Origin: JBGTKH01 sp041744735
Lineage (GTDB): Bacteria; Planctomycetota; Planctomycetia; Pirellulales; Pirellulaceae
DNA length: 16,327 nucleotides
Assembly (NCBI GenBank): GCA_041744735.1
Contig: JBGTKH010000549.1
Span: forward strand, 1-16,327
Direction: 5' to 3'
Shown here: positions 1 to 7,391 of the stretch, one piece after another
Layout: each line of letters begins with the position of its first letter
Numbering within the stretch: the first letter of the stretch is position 1
Program-made: the position numbers and the translations under genes
Notes under the pieces: model-generated
What the model saw: the letters and a program-made list of their open reading frames with translations, nothing else
Databases searched by the model: none
Told to the model about the DNA's origin: nothing

Positions 1-68
1 TCCCAACTGATGTTATATTCGCACCTTACACCGAAAAAGAAACCCTCTGCTAATCGGGACTGACGGTC

Positions 69-332
69 ATGAAGGACGGCATTCATCCTCAATATCACAA
101 CACCGTGGTCACCTGCGGCTGTGGCAACACCTTCAAGACGCGGAGCACGCGCAAGGAGTTGAAGGTCGATATCTGCAGCAACTGCCATCCGTTCTACACT
201 GGCAAGCTCAAATACATCGACACGGCCGGCCGCATCGAGACGTTCCAAACCAAATTCGCTGCCGGCAGCTACGCCAGCTTGCAGCAGCCCGCCAAGAAGA
301 AGGCCAAGCCCAAGCCGCAGGCCGAATCTTAG
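69..332 (+). CDS. rpmE: 50S ribosomal protein L31 (zinc-binding form)
   Basis: Structural protein of the large ribosomal subunit, 87 aa. The N-terminus MKDGIHPQYHNTVVTC is typical of L31. Four cysteines at residues 16, 18, 36 and 39 (CGC and CSNC) form the zinc-binding set of the C+ form, and the signature HPFYTGK follows at 40-46. Residues 75-87 are a Lys/Pro/Ala-rich tail beyond the conserved core, as is common in the family. The ATG at 69 has only a weak GGGA about 9 nt upstream. A TATATT at 14-19 could be a -10 element, but any -35 would lie at or beyond the window edge. It is followed on the same strand by prfA and prmC, a common bacterial gene order. The zinc-binding form is the one known in other bacteria to be replaced by a Cys-less paralogue under zinc shortage; no such paralogue is present here. 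The identification is secure. Confidence 0.97.
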   Translation: MKDGIHPQYHNTVVTCGCGNTFKTRSTRKELKVDICSNCHPFYTGKLKYIDTAGRIETFQTKFAAGSYASLQQPAKKKAKPKPQAES

Positions 333-439
333 CTTCCTCGATCCTCTCGCTTCACGGTATCATCGTCCGCATGGCGACGTGATTGCATGCGCCCGGATGG
401 TGACGGCTTCCGCTCTCTTTTGATACGCGATTGATTTCC

Positions 440-1513
440 ATGCGCAAGATGTTGGACGAACAACTGGGCCGTTTCGAGGAATTGGAACGGCAGATGTCCG
501 ACCCAGAGGTGCTGGCCAACTCCAGCCGGATGGCCGCCGCTGCGCGCGAGCATGGATCGCTGGCGAAGCTGGCCACGAAGTACCGGCGGTTCAAGGAGCT
601 GAATCAGGAAATGACCGAACTGGCGGCGATGACCGAAGGCGATGATCCCGAAGAACGCGAGTTCGCGGCAGAACTGTTGCCCGAACGAAAGGCCGCACGC
701 GAACGGTTGTGGGACGAGCTGCTCGACATGACCATCGGCGGCGAGGATGCCAACCGGACGCGCTGCGTGATGGAAATTCGCGCCGGTACCGGCGGCGACG
801 AAGCGGCCCTGTTCGCTCGCAATTTATACGAAATGTACCAGCACTACGCCGACGCGAAAGGTTGGAAGGTCGAGGTTCTCGACGCCAGCCCGACCGAACT
901 GGGCGGCTTCAAGGACATCACGCTGGCCTTTGAAGGCGAAGGCGTGTACCGCGAGTTGCAATACGAAAGCGGCGGCCATCGCGTGCAGCGCGTGCCCGAA
1001 ACAGAAGCCAAAGGCCGCATCCATACGTCGGCGGCGACCGTGGTTGTACTGCCCGAGCCCGAGGACGTCGAAGTCAATCTTAAGCCTGACGATTACCGCA
1101 AAGATATTTTCTGTGCCAGCGGACCTGGCGGCCAGCATGTGAACAAGACCGCTTCCGCCGTGCGGCTTACCCATCATGAAACGGGCATCGTGGTGTCGAT
1201 GCAGGACGAGAAGAGCCAGCACAAGAATCTGGCCAAGGCACTGCGAATTCTGAAGTCGCGGGTGTACGAACATCACCGCCAGAAAGAGCACGACAAGCGG
1301 GCCGCCGAACGCAAGACGCTGGCCGGCTCGGGCGATCGCAGCCAGCGCATCCGCACGTATAATTTCCCCGACAACCGCCTGACCGATCACCGCATCGGCC
1401 TGACGCTATACAAGCTGGACCAAATCGTCGCCGGCCATTTGCAGCCGGTCACCGAAGCCCTAATCGAGTACGATCGGCAGGAACTGCGCAGCTCGATGGG
1501 CGCCATGGATTGA
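440..1513 (+). CDS. prfA: Peptide chain release factor 1 (RF1)
   Basis: Recognises UAA and UAG stop codons in the ribosomal A site and triggers peptide release; 357 aa, normal for RF1. The codon-recognition tripeptide is P186-E187-T188, within RVPETEAKGRIHTSAAT, which matches the RF1 PxT type and not the SPF of RF2. The catalytic GGQ is at 230-232 within SGPGGQHVNKTASAVRLTHH. The N-terminal coiled-coil domain (about 1-100) is complete. I chose ATG 440 because the following MRKMLDEQLGRFEELERQ aligns with normal RF1 starts. A TTG at 431 and an ATG at 449 are in frame, and none of the three has a clear Shine-Dalgarno sequence. The stop codon at 1511-1513 lies 2 nt before the prmC start, so the two genes are surely co-transcribed. 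The 107-bp gap after rpmE shows no terminator-like hairpin. Confidence 0.97.
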   Translation: MRKMLDEQLGRFEELERQMSDPEVLANSSRMAAAAREHGSLAKLATKYRRFKELNQEMTELAAMTEGDDPEEREFAAELLPERKAARERLWDELLDMTIGGEDANRTRCVMEIRAGTGGDEAALFARNLYEMYQHYADAKGWKVEVLDASPTELGGFKDITLAFEGEGVYRELQYESGGHRVQRVPETEAKGRIHTSAATVVVLPEPEDVEVNLKPDDYRKDIFCASGPGGQHVNKTASAVRLTHHETGIVVSMQDEKSQHKNLAKALRILKSRVYEHHRQKEHDKRAAERKTLAGSGDRSQRIRTYNFPDNRLTDHRIGLTLYKLDQIVAGHLQPVTEALIEYDRQELRSSMGAMD

Positions 1514-1515
1514 TT

Positions 1516-2397
1516 ATGTCGCAACCGGAAACATGGACGGTCGGGCGTCTGCTGCAGTGGACCACCGAGTACCTCAAGCGACATCAAGCGGACAGCCCTC
1601 GCCTGGACGCGGAAGTCTTGTTGGCCGAAGCCCGCGGCTGCCAGCGAATTCAGCTTTACACGTCGTTTGAAGAAATCGTGGCCGACGACGTGCGAACCAA
1701 ATTCCGCGAACTGGTCCGCCGCCGCGCCGAAGGCACGCCGGTCGCGTATCTGGTCGGCCGCCGCGAATTCTACTCGCTCTCGTTTCGCGTTACACCCGAC
1801 GTTCTGATCCCGCGGCCAGAGACGGAGTTTGTCGTCATCACGCTGCTGGACTTGGTCAAGCAGCGGCCGAAGTTCAGCGAGCCAATCGACGTCGCCGACG
1901 TGGGAACCGGCAGCGGCATTCTCGCCGTGTGTGCGGCGAAACACGTGCCCGCGTGCCGAGTGACGGCGATCGACATCAGTGCCGCGGCGCTCAAAGTCGC
2001 ACGCACCAACGCCCAACAGCACAACGCCGCCGACCGCATCGAGTTCATCGAAGGCGACCTGCTCTCAGCACTTCCCGACGACCGCCGTTTCGACTTTGTC
2101 ATTAGCAACCCGCCGTACGTCTCCGAGTCCGAGTTCGCCGCGCTGGCTCGCGAAGTAAAAGACCACGAACCGCGCGGCGCACTGGTCGCCGGCCCCACTG
2201 GCACCGAAGTCATCGCGCGACTCATCCCCCAAGCCGCCGATCGCCTAAGAGACGGCGGCTGGCTGATCCTGGAAATCAGCCCCATGATTCACCAAGCCGT
2301 TGTCGCTCTGCTCGCCGCTGACAACCGATTCGCCCCTGCCGCAACCAAGAAAGACCTCTCTAATCTGGCTCGCGTGGTTTTTGCGAAGCGCGTGTGA
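1516..2397 (+). CDS. prmC: Release factor glutamine N5-methyltransferase (HemK/PrmC)
   Basis: SAM-dependent enzyme that methylates the GGQ glutamine of release factors, here most directly PrfA Q232; 293 aa, cytoplasmic. The N-terminal helical substrate-binding domain (about 1-90) contains the DAEVLLA and RREF-type motifs of the family, followed by LIPRPETEF at about 97-105. The SAM-binding motif I is D128-VGTGSG, and the catalytic NPPY is at residues 198-201 within FVISNPPYVSESE. The C-terminus has the usual GG-WLILEIS segment. ATG 1516 is 2 nt after the prfA stop. A TTG at 1510 in the same frame would overlap prfA and is less likely. Translation probably depends on coupling to prfA, since no separate Shine-Dalgarno sequence is visible. 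The pairing of prfA and prmC supports the assignment. Confidence 0.96.
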   Translation: MSQPETWTVGRLLQWTTEYLKRHQADSPRLDAEVLLAEARGCQRIQLYTSFEEIVADDVRTKFRELVRRRAEGTPVAYLVGRREFYSLSFRVTPDVLIPRPETEFVVITLLDLVKQRPKFSEPIDVADVGTGSGILAVCAAKHVPACRVTAIDISAAALKVARTNAQQHNAADRIEFIEGDLLSALPDDRRFDFVISNPPYVSESEFAALAREVKDHEPRGALVAGPTGTEVIARLIPQAADRLRDGGWLILEISPMIHQAVVALLAADNRFAPAATKKDLSNLARVVFAKRV

Positions 2398-2429
2398 TAA
2401 AGTATTAGCCGGTAACATGCTCGCACCCT

Positions 2430-2495
2430 GTAGCCTGACTCTCCGAGTCGGGTGGAGTCGAGCATCGTTCTGCCCGACTCGGAGAGTCAGGCTAC
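2430..2495. repeat. Inverted-arm palindromic repeat (REPIN-like), element 1
   Basis: Two 23-nt arms, 2430-2452 and 2473-2495, are perfect reverse complements separated by a 20-nt spacer. The outer ends are GTAGCC and GGCTAC. Each arm is also a small hairpin by itself (CTGACTC TCC GAGTCGGG in the left arm). It lies 32 bp after the prmC stop. It is not a standard intrinsic terminator because no T-run follows. Its outer ends match those of the element at 14986-15056, so the two appear to be one family. The resemblance to REPINs (two REP hairpins in inverted orientation) is inferred from form alone; no RAYT transposase is in the window. Confidence 0.8.
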
Positions 2496-2524
2496 AGAGT
2501 GCGCCTTTCCTACCGGCCATCATC

Positions 2525-2827
2525 ATGGTTACGATAAAGTGCCCCATGCCGTCCTCACTGCGATTGCGATTCAAACCGCAATTGCGGCCGTGGTCGTCAA
2601 CGGCTGAGGAACTGGAGTTTATCCGGGCGACTGATCCGACGGCTCATTGGCTGGAGAATCTTTCCGAAGAGGTTCTTCGGAAATACAAGGGTCAATGGAT
2701 TGCCGCCAAGGACTGTCAGGTCATTGAATCCGCGCCGACATGCGCCGAATTATATGACAAGATCGGCCAGCCGCGCGACCCTACGATCTTGGTCCTTCGA
2801 CTGCAGAATGGAATTACGATTTACTAG
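2525..2827 (+). CDS. Small uncharacterised protein, DUF5678-like core
   Basis: A 100-aa protein without signal peptide or membrane segment. Residues about 50-94 (VLRKYKGQWIAAKDCQVIES, then a helix, then TILVLRLQNG) look like the core of the small DUF5678-type proteins, which share a 'kY.GkWva..dg.vi..g' strand-turn-strand pattern. The function of that family is not known. The N-terminal half has basic, Pro-rich sequence and then an acidic helix, with no motif I recognise. The start is uncertain: ATG 2525 and ATG 2546 are both in frame and neither has a Shine-Dalgarno sequence. The frame is open further upstream, back through the repeat, but sequence there is the repeat itself and is unlikely to be coding. 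It lies 52 bp before the large secreted gene on the same strand. Confidence 0.6.
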   Translation: MVTIKCPMPSSLRLRFKPQLRPWSSTAEELEFIRATDPTAHWLENLSEEVLRKYKGQWIAAKDCQVIESAPTCAELYDKIGQPRDPTILVLRLQNGITIY

Positions 2828-2879
2828 CTTTCTTCCTTCGGCCCTAGATCACACTTTTGCCCACTGCCTTTCCGTGTGG

Positions 2880-5800
2880 ATGGTCATGCAAACACATCTC
2901 CGAATCGCCGTCTATTGGCTTGTCACTCTGCTGCTCTCTCTTTTTCCAGCAACTCTTTTTTCGGCCCCGCCGGTTGTGCCAACCGAACCTCTCGCGCCCG
3001 AAGTGCAGCGCGAAAAGTTTCGTTTGCCGCCGGGGTTTGAGATTCAGTTGATTGTGGCCGAGCCCGACATTGGGCAGCCGATGAATTTGAGCTTCGACGC
3101 GCGCGGGCGGCTGTGGATCACGCATACGCTCGAATACCCCTATCCCATGTCGGAAGGCCAGCCGGCGCGAGACGCGCTGACCGTCGTCGAAGGGTTCGGG
3201 CCCGACGGCAAGCCGCGGAAGGTGACCAAGTTCGTCGACGGGCTGAACATTCCCATCGGCCAAACACCGATCGGCGACGGCCGCTGCGCGATCGTCTACA
3301 GCATTCCGAACATCTACCGCTGCCTGGACACGAACAACGACGGCATCGGCGACACCCGCACTCTGCTTTATGGCAAATTCGGCTATGACGACACGCATGG
3401 CATGGCCAACTCGTTCACGCGGTGGATCGACGGCTGGGTGTACGGCTGCCACGGCTTTCGCAACACGTCGGAAGTGAAAGGCGGCGACGGGCACAGCTTC
3501 ACGATGAATTCGGGCAACACGTATCGCTTCCGCGCCGACGGTTCGCGGATCGAACAATTTACCTGGGGGCAAGTCAACCCGTTCGGCATGACGTTCGACC
3601 CGCTGGGCAACATGTACACGTCCGATTGTCACTCGAAGCCGATCTACATGCTGCTCCGGGGCGCGTACTATCCCAGCTTCGGCAAACCGCACGACGGGCT
3701 GGGCTTCGGCCCGGAGATGATCAACCACGATCACGGCTCGACCGGCATCTGCGGCCCGGCGTATTACGCGGCCGATCTGTTTCCGGCCGAGTACCGCGAC
3801 AACGTTTTCATCTGCAATCCGGTCAACTGCTCGGTGCATCGCGACAAGCTGAAACCGTTCGGCTCGACGCTGCACTGCGACACGCAGCCGGACTTCGTCA
3901 CGTGCGACGACCAATGGTTTCGGCCCGTGCATTTGCAGGTGGGGCCGGACGGGGCGCTGTACATCGCCGATTTCTACAACTGCATCATCGGCCACTACGA
4001 AGTGCCGCTGAACCATCCTCGCCGCGACCGCACGCACGGCCGCGTGTGGCGCGTGGTCTATCGAGGGACGGACGGCGACCCGCGACCCGTGCCGCTGCTG
4101 CCGGATTTGACGCAGATGAATGTCGATGAGCTCGTCGCGCTGCTCGGCAACGCGAACCTATCGCTGCGGACGTTGGCGACGAACTATCTCGTTGATCGCT
4201 CGTCAAGTGACGAGCAGAAAGCGGAAGTGATAACGTCGGTAAATACCGCGTTGGCGAAGCAGCCGTCGCCTGAATTGCTGGCGCACAGCATGTGGGTGCT
4301 CGAGCGGCTCGAGGCACTGAACGACGCGCGGCTGATGCAACTTGTGGACGATTCCAGCGCGCTAGTGCGAGTGCACGTTTTGAAACTGCTGGCGGAGCGA
4401 CATGAGTGGGATGCCGGTACATTCACAAGCGTTCGCGCCGCTCTGCAAGATGACGACGCCTTCGTCCGTCGCGCCGCGGCGGATGCATTGGGCGAGCACC
4501 CGGCCGTAGAAAACGTGCCGGCTTTGCTCGCGCTGCTCGCATCGACCGACAAGCCAGACACGCACTTGGTGCACATGACCCGCATCGCGCTGCGCAATCA
4601 ACTGCGCGACGATCGCACGCTGGCACAATTGCCGTCCTTGTCGCTCAACGAACAACCGTCGCGCACCTTGGCCGAACTCGCGCTGGCGGCCAAGACCGCC
4701 GCCTCGGCCGAGTTCGTCGTACGTCATTTGGATCAGTATGACGAAACCGGGCCGCAACTTGTGGCTTACCTACAATTCGCCGGTCAGTACGTGACAGAAC
4801 AAAGTTTGCCGCAACTAACACAGGTCGTGCGAAAGCGGCTGGCCGGTGATACTGCGGCGCAGTACGAACAGCTCGCGGCGATTCACACGGGACTGGAACG
4901 CCGTGGCGCGGGCAACAATCCACACGTCACCGATTGGGCGCGGGAATTAGCTGCCGAGTTGCTCGATGAACCCGCCGCCGACGTTGCCACGTGGACCGCC
5001 GTGCCGCATCCGGACGCGACGGTGCCGGGCGAGCCGTGGGTTCGCCAACAGCGTGTGTCGAGCGATGGGAACCAAGACGCGGCGTTTTGGTCCAGCCTGC
5101 CGCGCGGCGAACAATTGACCGGCATTTTGCGCAGCAGCCCGTTCGAGATCCCCGCGACGCTGATCTTTTTCATCGCCGGACACAACGGTCCCACTGGGCA
5201 GCCGGAACAGGCGAAGAGTTTCGTTCGTCTACGAGACGCGGACACGCACGCGCTCTTGGCCGAAGCCAAACCGCCGCGAAACGACACGGCGCAGCGTGTG
5301 CAGTGGAAGCTGGATGAATACAAAGGCCGTCACGGCTATTTCGAATTGATCGATGGTGGTGCGGGCTCGGACTATGCATGGCTGGCGGTCGGTCGGTTTT
5401 CGCTCGGCCGGCTCAACTCCGATCAACTGCAGCCTCAACAAAGCGCGCTGGAATTGATCGCGCGGCTGCGTTTGACCGACTTTCAGCCTCGCGTGATAAA
5501 ACTCGCGACAACCGCCAGCACCGATCCCGCCGTGCGAAAATCGGCCGCTCTGGCGCTGCTCGCATTTTCGCCCGACAGCCGCTTGGCAACGCTGTTGATC
5601 ATGGCCGGCGCATCGGACACGCCCGCGGCATTGAACGAACGGATCTACCAACTCGTCGCCTCTCCGCAAGCGGATGCAGTGCAGAAGGCGCTGGACGACG
5701 CCATGAACCACGCGCCGCGAGACGTTCAGCTTCAGTTGGCTGAAACGCTCGCCGGTGATCGCGCGGGCGGCGATGCTCTGCTGCAATTGGTGGCCACGGG

Positions 5801-6395
5801 CAAAGCCTCACCGCGGCTGCTCACGCGGCCGTCCGTGCGCCAAAAACTGGATGCAACCAAACCGGACGATTACGAGCAGCGGCTCGCAGCACTAACCACG
5901 AATCTGCCGTCCGAGGACGATGCGCTGCTCAAGCTGATCGACGACCGGCAACGCGCCTTCTCCCCGACGGTCGCATCCGCCGAACGCGGCGCCGCCGTGT
6001 ACGAAAAGAATTGTGCCGCCTGTCACAAACTGGCTGGCAAGGGTTCCATGATCGGCCCACAGCTCGACGGCATCGCCGCCCGCGGCGTCGCGCGTTTGGT
6101 CGAAGACATCCTCGACCCCAACCGCAACGTCGACCCGGCATTTCGCACCACCACACTGCTCATGACCGACGGCAAAGTCATCACCGGTCTAGTCCGCCGC
6201 ACCGAAGGCGCCACACTCGTCCTGGCCGACAGCAAAGGCCAAGAATTCACGCTCCCCGCCGCCAACATCGACCAGCGCACCCAATCCCCCCTCTCCCTAA
6301 TGCCCGCCAACTTCGGCGAAGTCATCTCGCCCGAAGACTTTCAAGCGTTACTAGCTCATTTGTTATCCCAACAAATCAGCCCAGCGTCCCAGTAA
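2880..6395 (+). CDS. Secreted PVC-type 'membrane-bound dehydrogenase' with HEAT-like repeats and C-terminal cytochrome c haem domain
   Basis: A very large exported protein (1171 aa) of the Pirellula/Verrucomicrobium class. A signal peptide covers about residues 1-28 (LVTLLLSLFPATLFSA). Residues about 45-395 form the family's beta-propeller-like N-terminal domain (RLPPGFEIQLIVAEP to HGRVWRV) with many cysteines and a Ca-binding-like DTNNDGIGD at 150-158. Residues about 430-590 and 855-995 are alpha-helical and HEAT-like. Residues about 715-845 look beta-rich, like a sugar-binding or jelly-roll insert. The C-terminal domain has the covalent haem site C1045-A-A-C1048-H1049, followed by the family's LVEDILDPN and SLMP.NFGE motifs, matching the putative haem-binding domain described for these phyla. 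ATG 2880 gives a proper signal peptide; ATG 2886 is equally possible. The substrate is unknown. Relatives are often proposed to oxidise sugars or other compounds in the periplasm, but this is not proven. Confidence 0.9.
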   Translation: MVMQTHLRIAVYWLVTLLLSLFPATLFSAPPVVPTEPLAPEVQREKFRLPPGFEIQLIVAEPDIGQPMNLSFDARGRLWITHTLEYPYPMSEGQPARDALTVVEGFGPDGKPRKVTKFVDGLNIPIGQTPIGDGRCAIVYSIPNIYRCLDTNNDGIGDTRTLLYGKFGYDDTHGMANSFTRWIDGWVYGCHGFRNTSEVKGGDGHSFTMNSGNTYRFRADGSRIEQFTWGQVNPFGMTFDPLGNMYTSDCHSKPIYMLLRGAYYPSFGKPHDGLGFGPEMINHDHGSTGICGPAYYAADLFPAEYRDNVFICNPVNCSVHRDKLKPFGSTLHCDTQPDFVTCDDQWFRPVHLQVGPDGALYIADFYNCIIGHYEVPLNHPRRDRTHGRVWRVVYRGTDGDPRPVPLLPDLTQMNVDELVALLGNANLSLRTLATNYLVDRSSSDEQKAEVITSVNTALAKQPSPELLAHSMWVLERLEALNDARLMQLVDDSSALVRVHVLKLLAERHEWDAGTFTSVRAALQDDDAFVRRAAADALGEHPAVENVPALLALLASTDKPDTHLVHMTRIALRNQLRDDRTLAQLPSLSLNEQPSRTLAELALAAKTAASAEFVVRHLDQYDETGPQLVAYLQFAGQYVTEQSLPQLTQVVRKRLAGDTAAQYEQLAAIHTGLERRGAGNNPHVTDWARELAAELLDEPAADVATWTAVPHPDATVPGEPWVRQQRVSSDGNQDAAFWSSLPRGEQLTGILRSSPFEIPATLIFFIAGHNGPTGQPEQAKSFVRLRDADTHALLAEAKPPRNDTAQRVQWKLDEYKGRHGYFELIDGGAGSDYAWLAVGRFSLGRLNSDQLQPQQSALELIARLRLTDFQPRVIKLATTASTDPAVRKSAALALLAFSPDSRLATLLIMAGASDTPAALNERIYQLVASPQADAVQKALDDAMNHAPRDVQLQLAETLAGDRAGGDALLQLVATGKASPRLLTRPSVRQKLDATKPDDYEQRLAALTTNLPSEDDALLKLIDDRQRAFSPTVASAERGAAVYEKNCAACHKLAGKGSMIGPQLDGIAARGVARLVEDILDPNRNVDPAFRTTTLLMTDGKVITGLVRRTEGATLVLADSKGQEFTLPAANIDQRTQSPLSLMPANFGEVISPEDFQALLAHLLSQQISPASQ

Positions 6396-6441
6396 TTCAT
6401 CGAACCGCATCAAGACCGAACAGCGAAGCGAGATCCCCTCG

Positions 6442-6738
6442 TCACGGCGCACACTCCAGGATCTTGTCGTCATCAGGATCCGCGACAACTTTCACGGCAT
6501 GGGTGATGGCGACGATCCCCGACAGCTTCTCGATCTCATCCGCTGCGGCGCGGGCCTCAGCCTGCGAATATCCCAACTTCACGAACAGTTTATCGGCAAA
6601 CTCGTCCAGAATTTCGCGGCACGTGACCGAACGAACAATTCCCGTCTTGGCGAGCGACACACAATGAAACGGCGGCCCGCGCGACGACAGGATGGCCGAG
6701 ATCAACACGTTGGTGTCAAACACTACGACTTCATGCAT
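6442..6738 (-). pseudogene. PIN-domain toxin (VapC-like, COG1569 type), C-terminally truncated
   Basis: PIN-domain ribonuclease toxin, 98 aa, where members of this type are usually about 130-140 aa. The start MHEVVVFDTNVLISAIL carries the first catalytic Asp (FDTN), EILDEF carries the conserved Glu, and VVADPDDDKILECA carries the third acidic group. The reading frame then ends (ECAP, stop). The expected last part, with the strand around 'TGDxxLL' and its fourth acidic residue, is missing, and I found no clear continuation in the other two frames before the convergent gene ends at 6395. The start lies inside the upstream antitoxin-like gene (16-bp overlap), the usual toxin-antitoxin arrangement with translational coupling. 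A deletion at the 3' end is the simplest explanation. It may be inactive, although a short product could still bind its antitoxin. Confidence 0.8.
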
Positions 6739-6980
6739 GGGCGATCCTCGTGCACCACGTCGTCCACGAATGATAAGCGATCGTCGTCGGACATTGCGTC
6801 CCAATCTCGCCCGCGTTTCGCCGCCACGGCCCGAATGCGTTCTTCGCCGACGCGCGTTAACGCGTCCCACTCGGGCCAGCGCTGTGCAAGCAAGGCGCGC
6901 ACGAGTGAAGCTTGCCGCTCCTGCGGCAGTTGCTTCACCAACTCAATGACTTGCTGATCGGTCAATTGCAACGTAGGCAT
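6723..6980 (-). CDS. Putative antitoxin paired with the PIN toxin
   Basis: An 85-aa, charged protein directly upstream of, and overlapping by 16 bp, the PIN-type toxin gene. The N-terminus MPTLQLTDQQVIELVKQLPQERQASLVRAL has the 'LTxxQVxELVxQLPxExxxxLxxxL' helix seen in many VapB-like antitoxins. The rest (RGRDWDAMSDDDRLSFVDDVVHEDR) is acidic, as expected for the toxin-neutralising part. I cannot name a DNA-binding fold with certainty. The Shine-Dalgarno sequence is very good (GGAGG at 6989-6993, 8 nt before ATG), one of the best in the window, which fits an antitoxin made in excess. The role is inferred from position, size and composition. Because its toxin is truncated, this antitoxin may now be an orphan. 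Confidence 0.75.
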   Translation of the reverse strand: MPTLQLTDQQVIELVKQLPQERQASLVRALLAQRWPEWDALTRVGEERIRAVAAKRGRDWDAMSDDDRLSFVDDVVHEDRPCMKS

Positions 6981-6998
6981 CGCTATTACCTCCGAGCA

Positions 6999-7158
6999 CT
7001 ATTCTAACTCGGGGACCCATGTCAGGGCAGGCTGCTATGCGATCGGGTCGTTGACCATCAACAGCGAGTACAGGCGGACGAAGCGAGCGAATCTCCATCC
7101 GGCCAACTTGATCCAGTGCGATTAGCGAACTGGGATTGGAAACGACAACGTCGTTCAT
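6999..7158 (-). pseudogene. Remnant of a DUF3368-type PIN toxin (N-terminal end only)
   Basis: The first ~23 codons from ATG 7158 (MNDVVVSNPSSLIALDQVGR) match the start of DUF3368 PIN toxins, which normally begin 'VVSNTSPLIAL'. Here SNPSS replaces SNTSP. After about 7090 the resemblance ends. In the adjacent frame a different coding-like segment begins at 7097 (RFARFVRLYSLLMVNDPIA), is broken by TAG, and ends at 6999. This suggests a junction between two unrelated gene pieces. The ATG overlaps the stop of the antitoxin remnant upstream (ATGA), preserving the old operon arrangement. It cannot encode a PIN nuclease because the remaining acidic residues are absent. Confidence 0.6.
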
Positions 7159-7340
7159 AGCTTCGCGACTTGTGCCATTTCAGCCGCCCACTCGCCTTCA
7201 CTCATGTCAAGCAGCGGAATGCCCAGCCGGGATGCATAATGAATGAAGTCCCATCACGCCAGGTTTCGCGGACTCAGCCCTAGCACTCGACAGGCGAAAT
7301 CAGTCACTCGGCGTGCCGGCCTTAATTGTAACGCTACGAT
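7155..7340 (-). pseudogene. Remnant of an antitoxin gene (UPF0175-like) with in-frame stop
   Basis: Reading upstream from the TGA at 7155-7157, one frame gives WDFIHYASRLGIPLLDMSEG and then EWAAEMAQVAKL. In front of it, across a TGA at 7254-7256, comes CRVLGLSPRNLA. The combined order (short helix-turn-helix-like GLS segment, then 'GIPLLDxSExE') resembles the C-terminal half of UPF0175 antitoxins, which commonly pair with DUF3368 toxins, and such a toxin remnant follows with an ATGA overlap. The TGA could come from a single CGA-to-TGA change. The frame also closes at TAG 7341-7343, so no intact N-terminus is visible. The family name rests on pattern and neighbour, not on an alignment. Confidence 0.5.
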
Positions 7341-7391
7341 CTACCGCCGCGGCTGCTTCGCGCTGGAATCTAAGCGAGGCATCAAGCGTAA

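Noticed and set aside
824..1390. 188-aa open frame on the - strand
   Set aside because: Antisense to the prfA core including the GGQ region.
2430..2495. Intrinsic terminator for the rpmE-prfA-prmC cluster
   Set aside because: No T-run follows either end and the arms fold individually; it may still slow polymerase, but the form fits a dispersed repeat better.
2700..2879. 60-residue N-terminal extension of the large secreted protein
   Set aside because: It would overlap the small upstream gene and bury the signal peptide; starting at 2880 gives a normal signal sequence.
2844..4037. 397-aa open frame on the - strand
   Set aside because: It lies wholly antisense to the well-supported propeller domain of the secreted protein, has low-complexity Arg/Ala/Val composition, no domain motif and no ribosome binding site.
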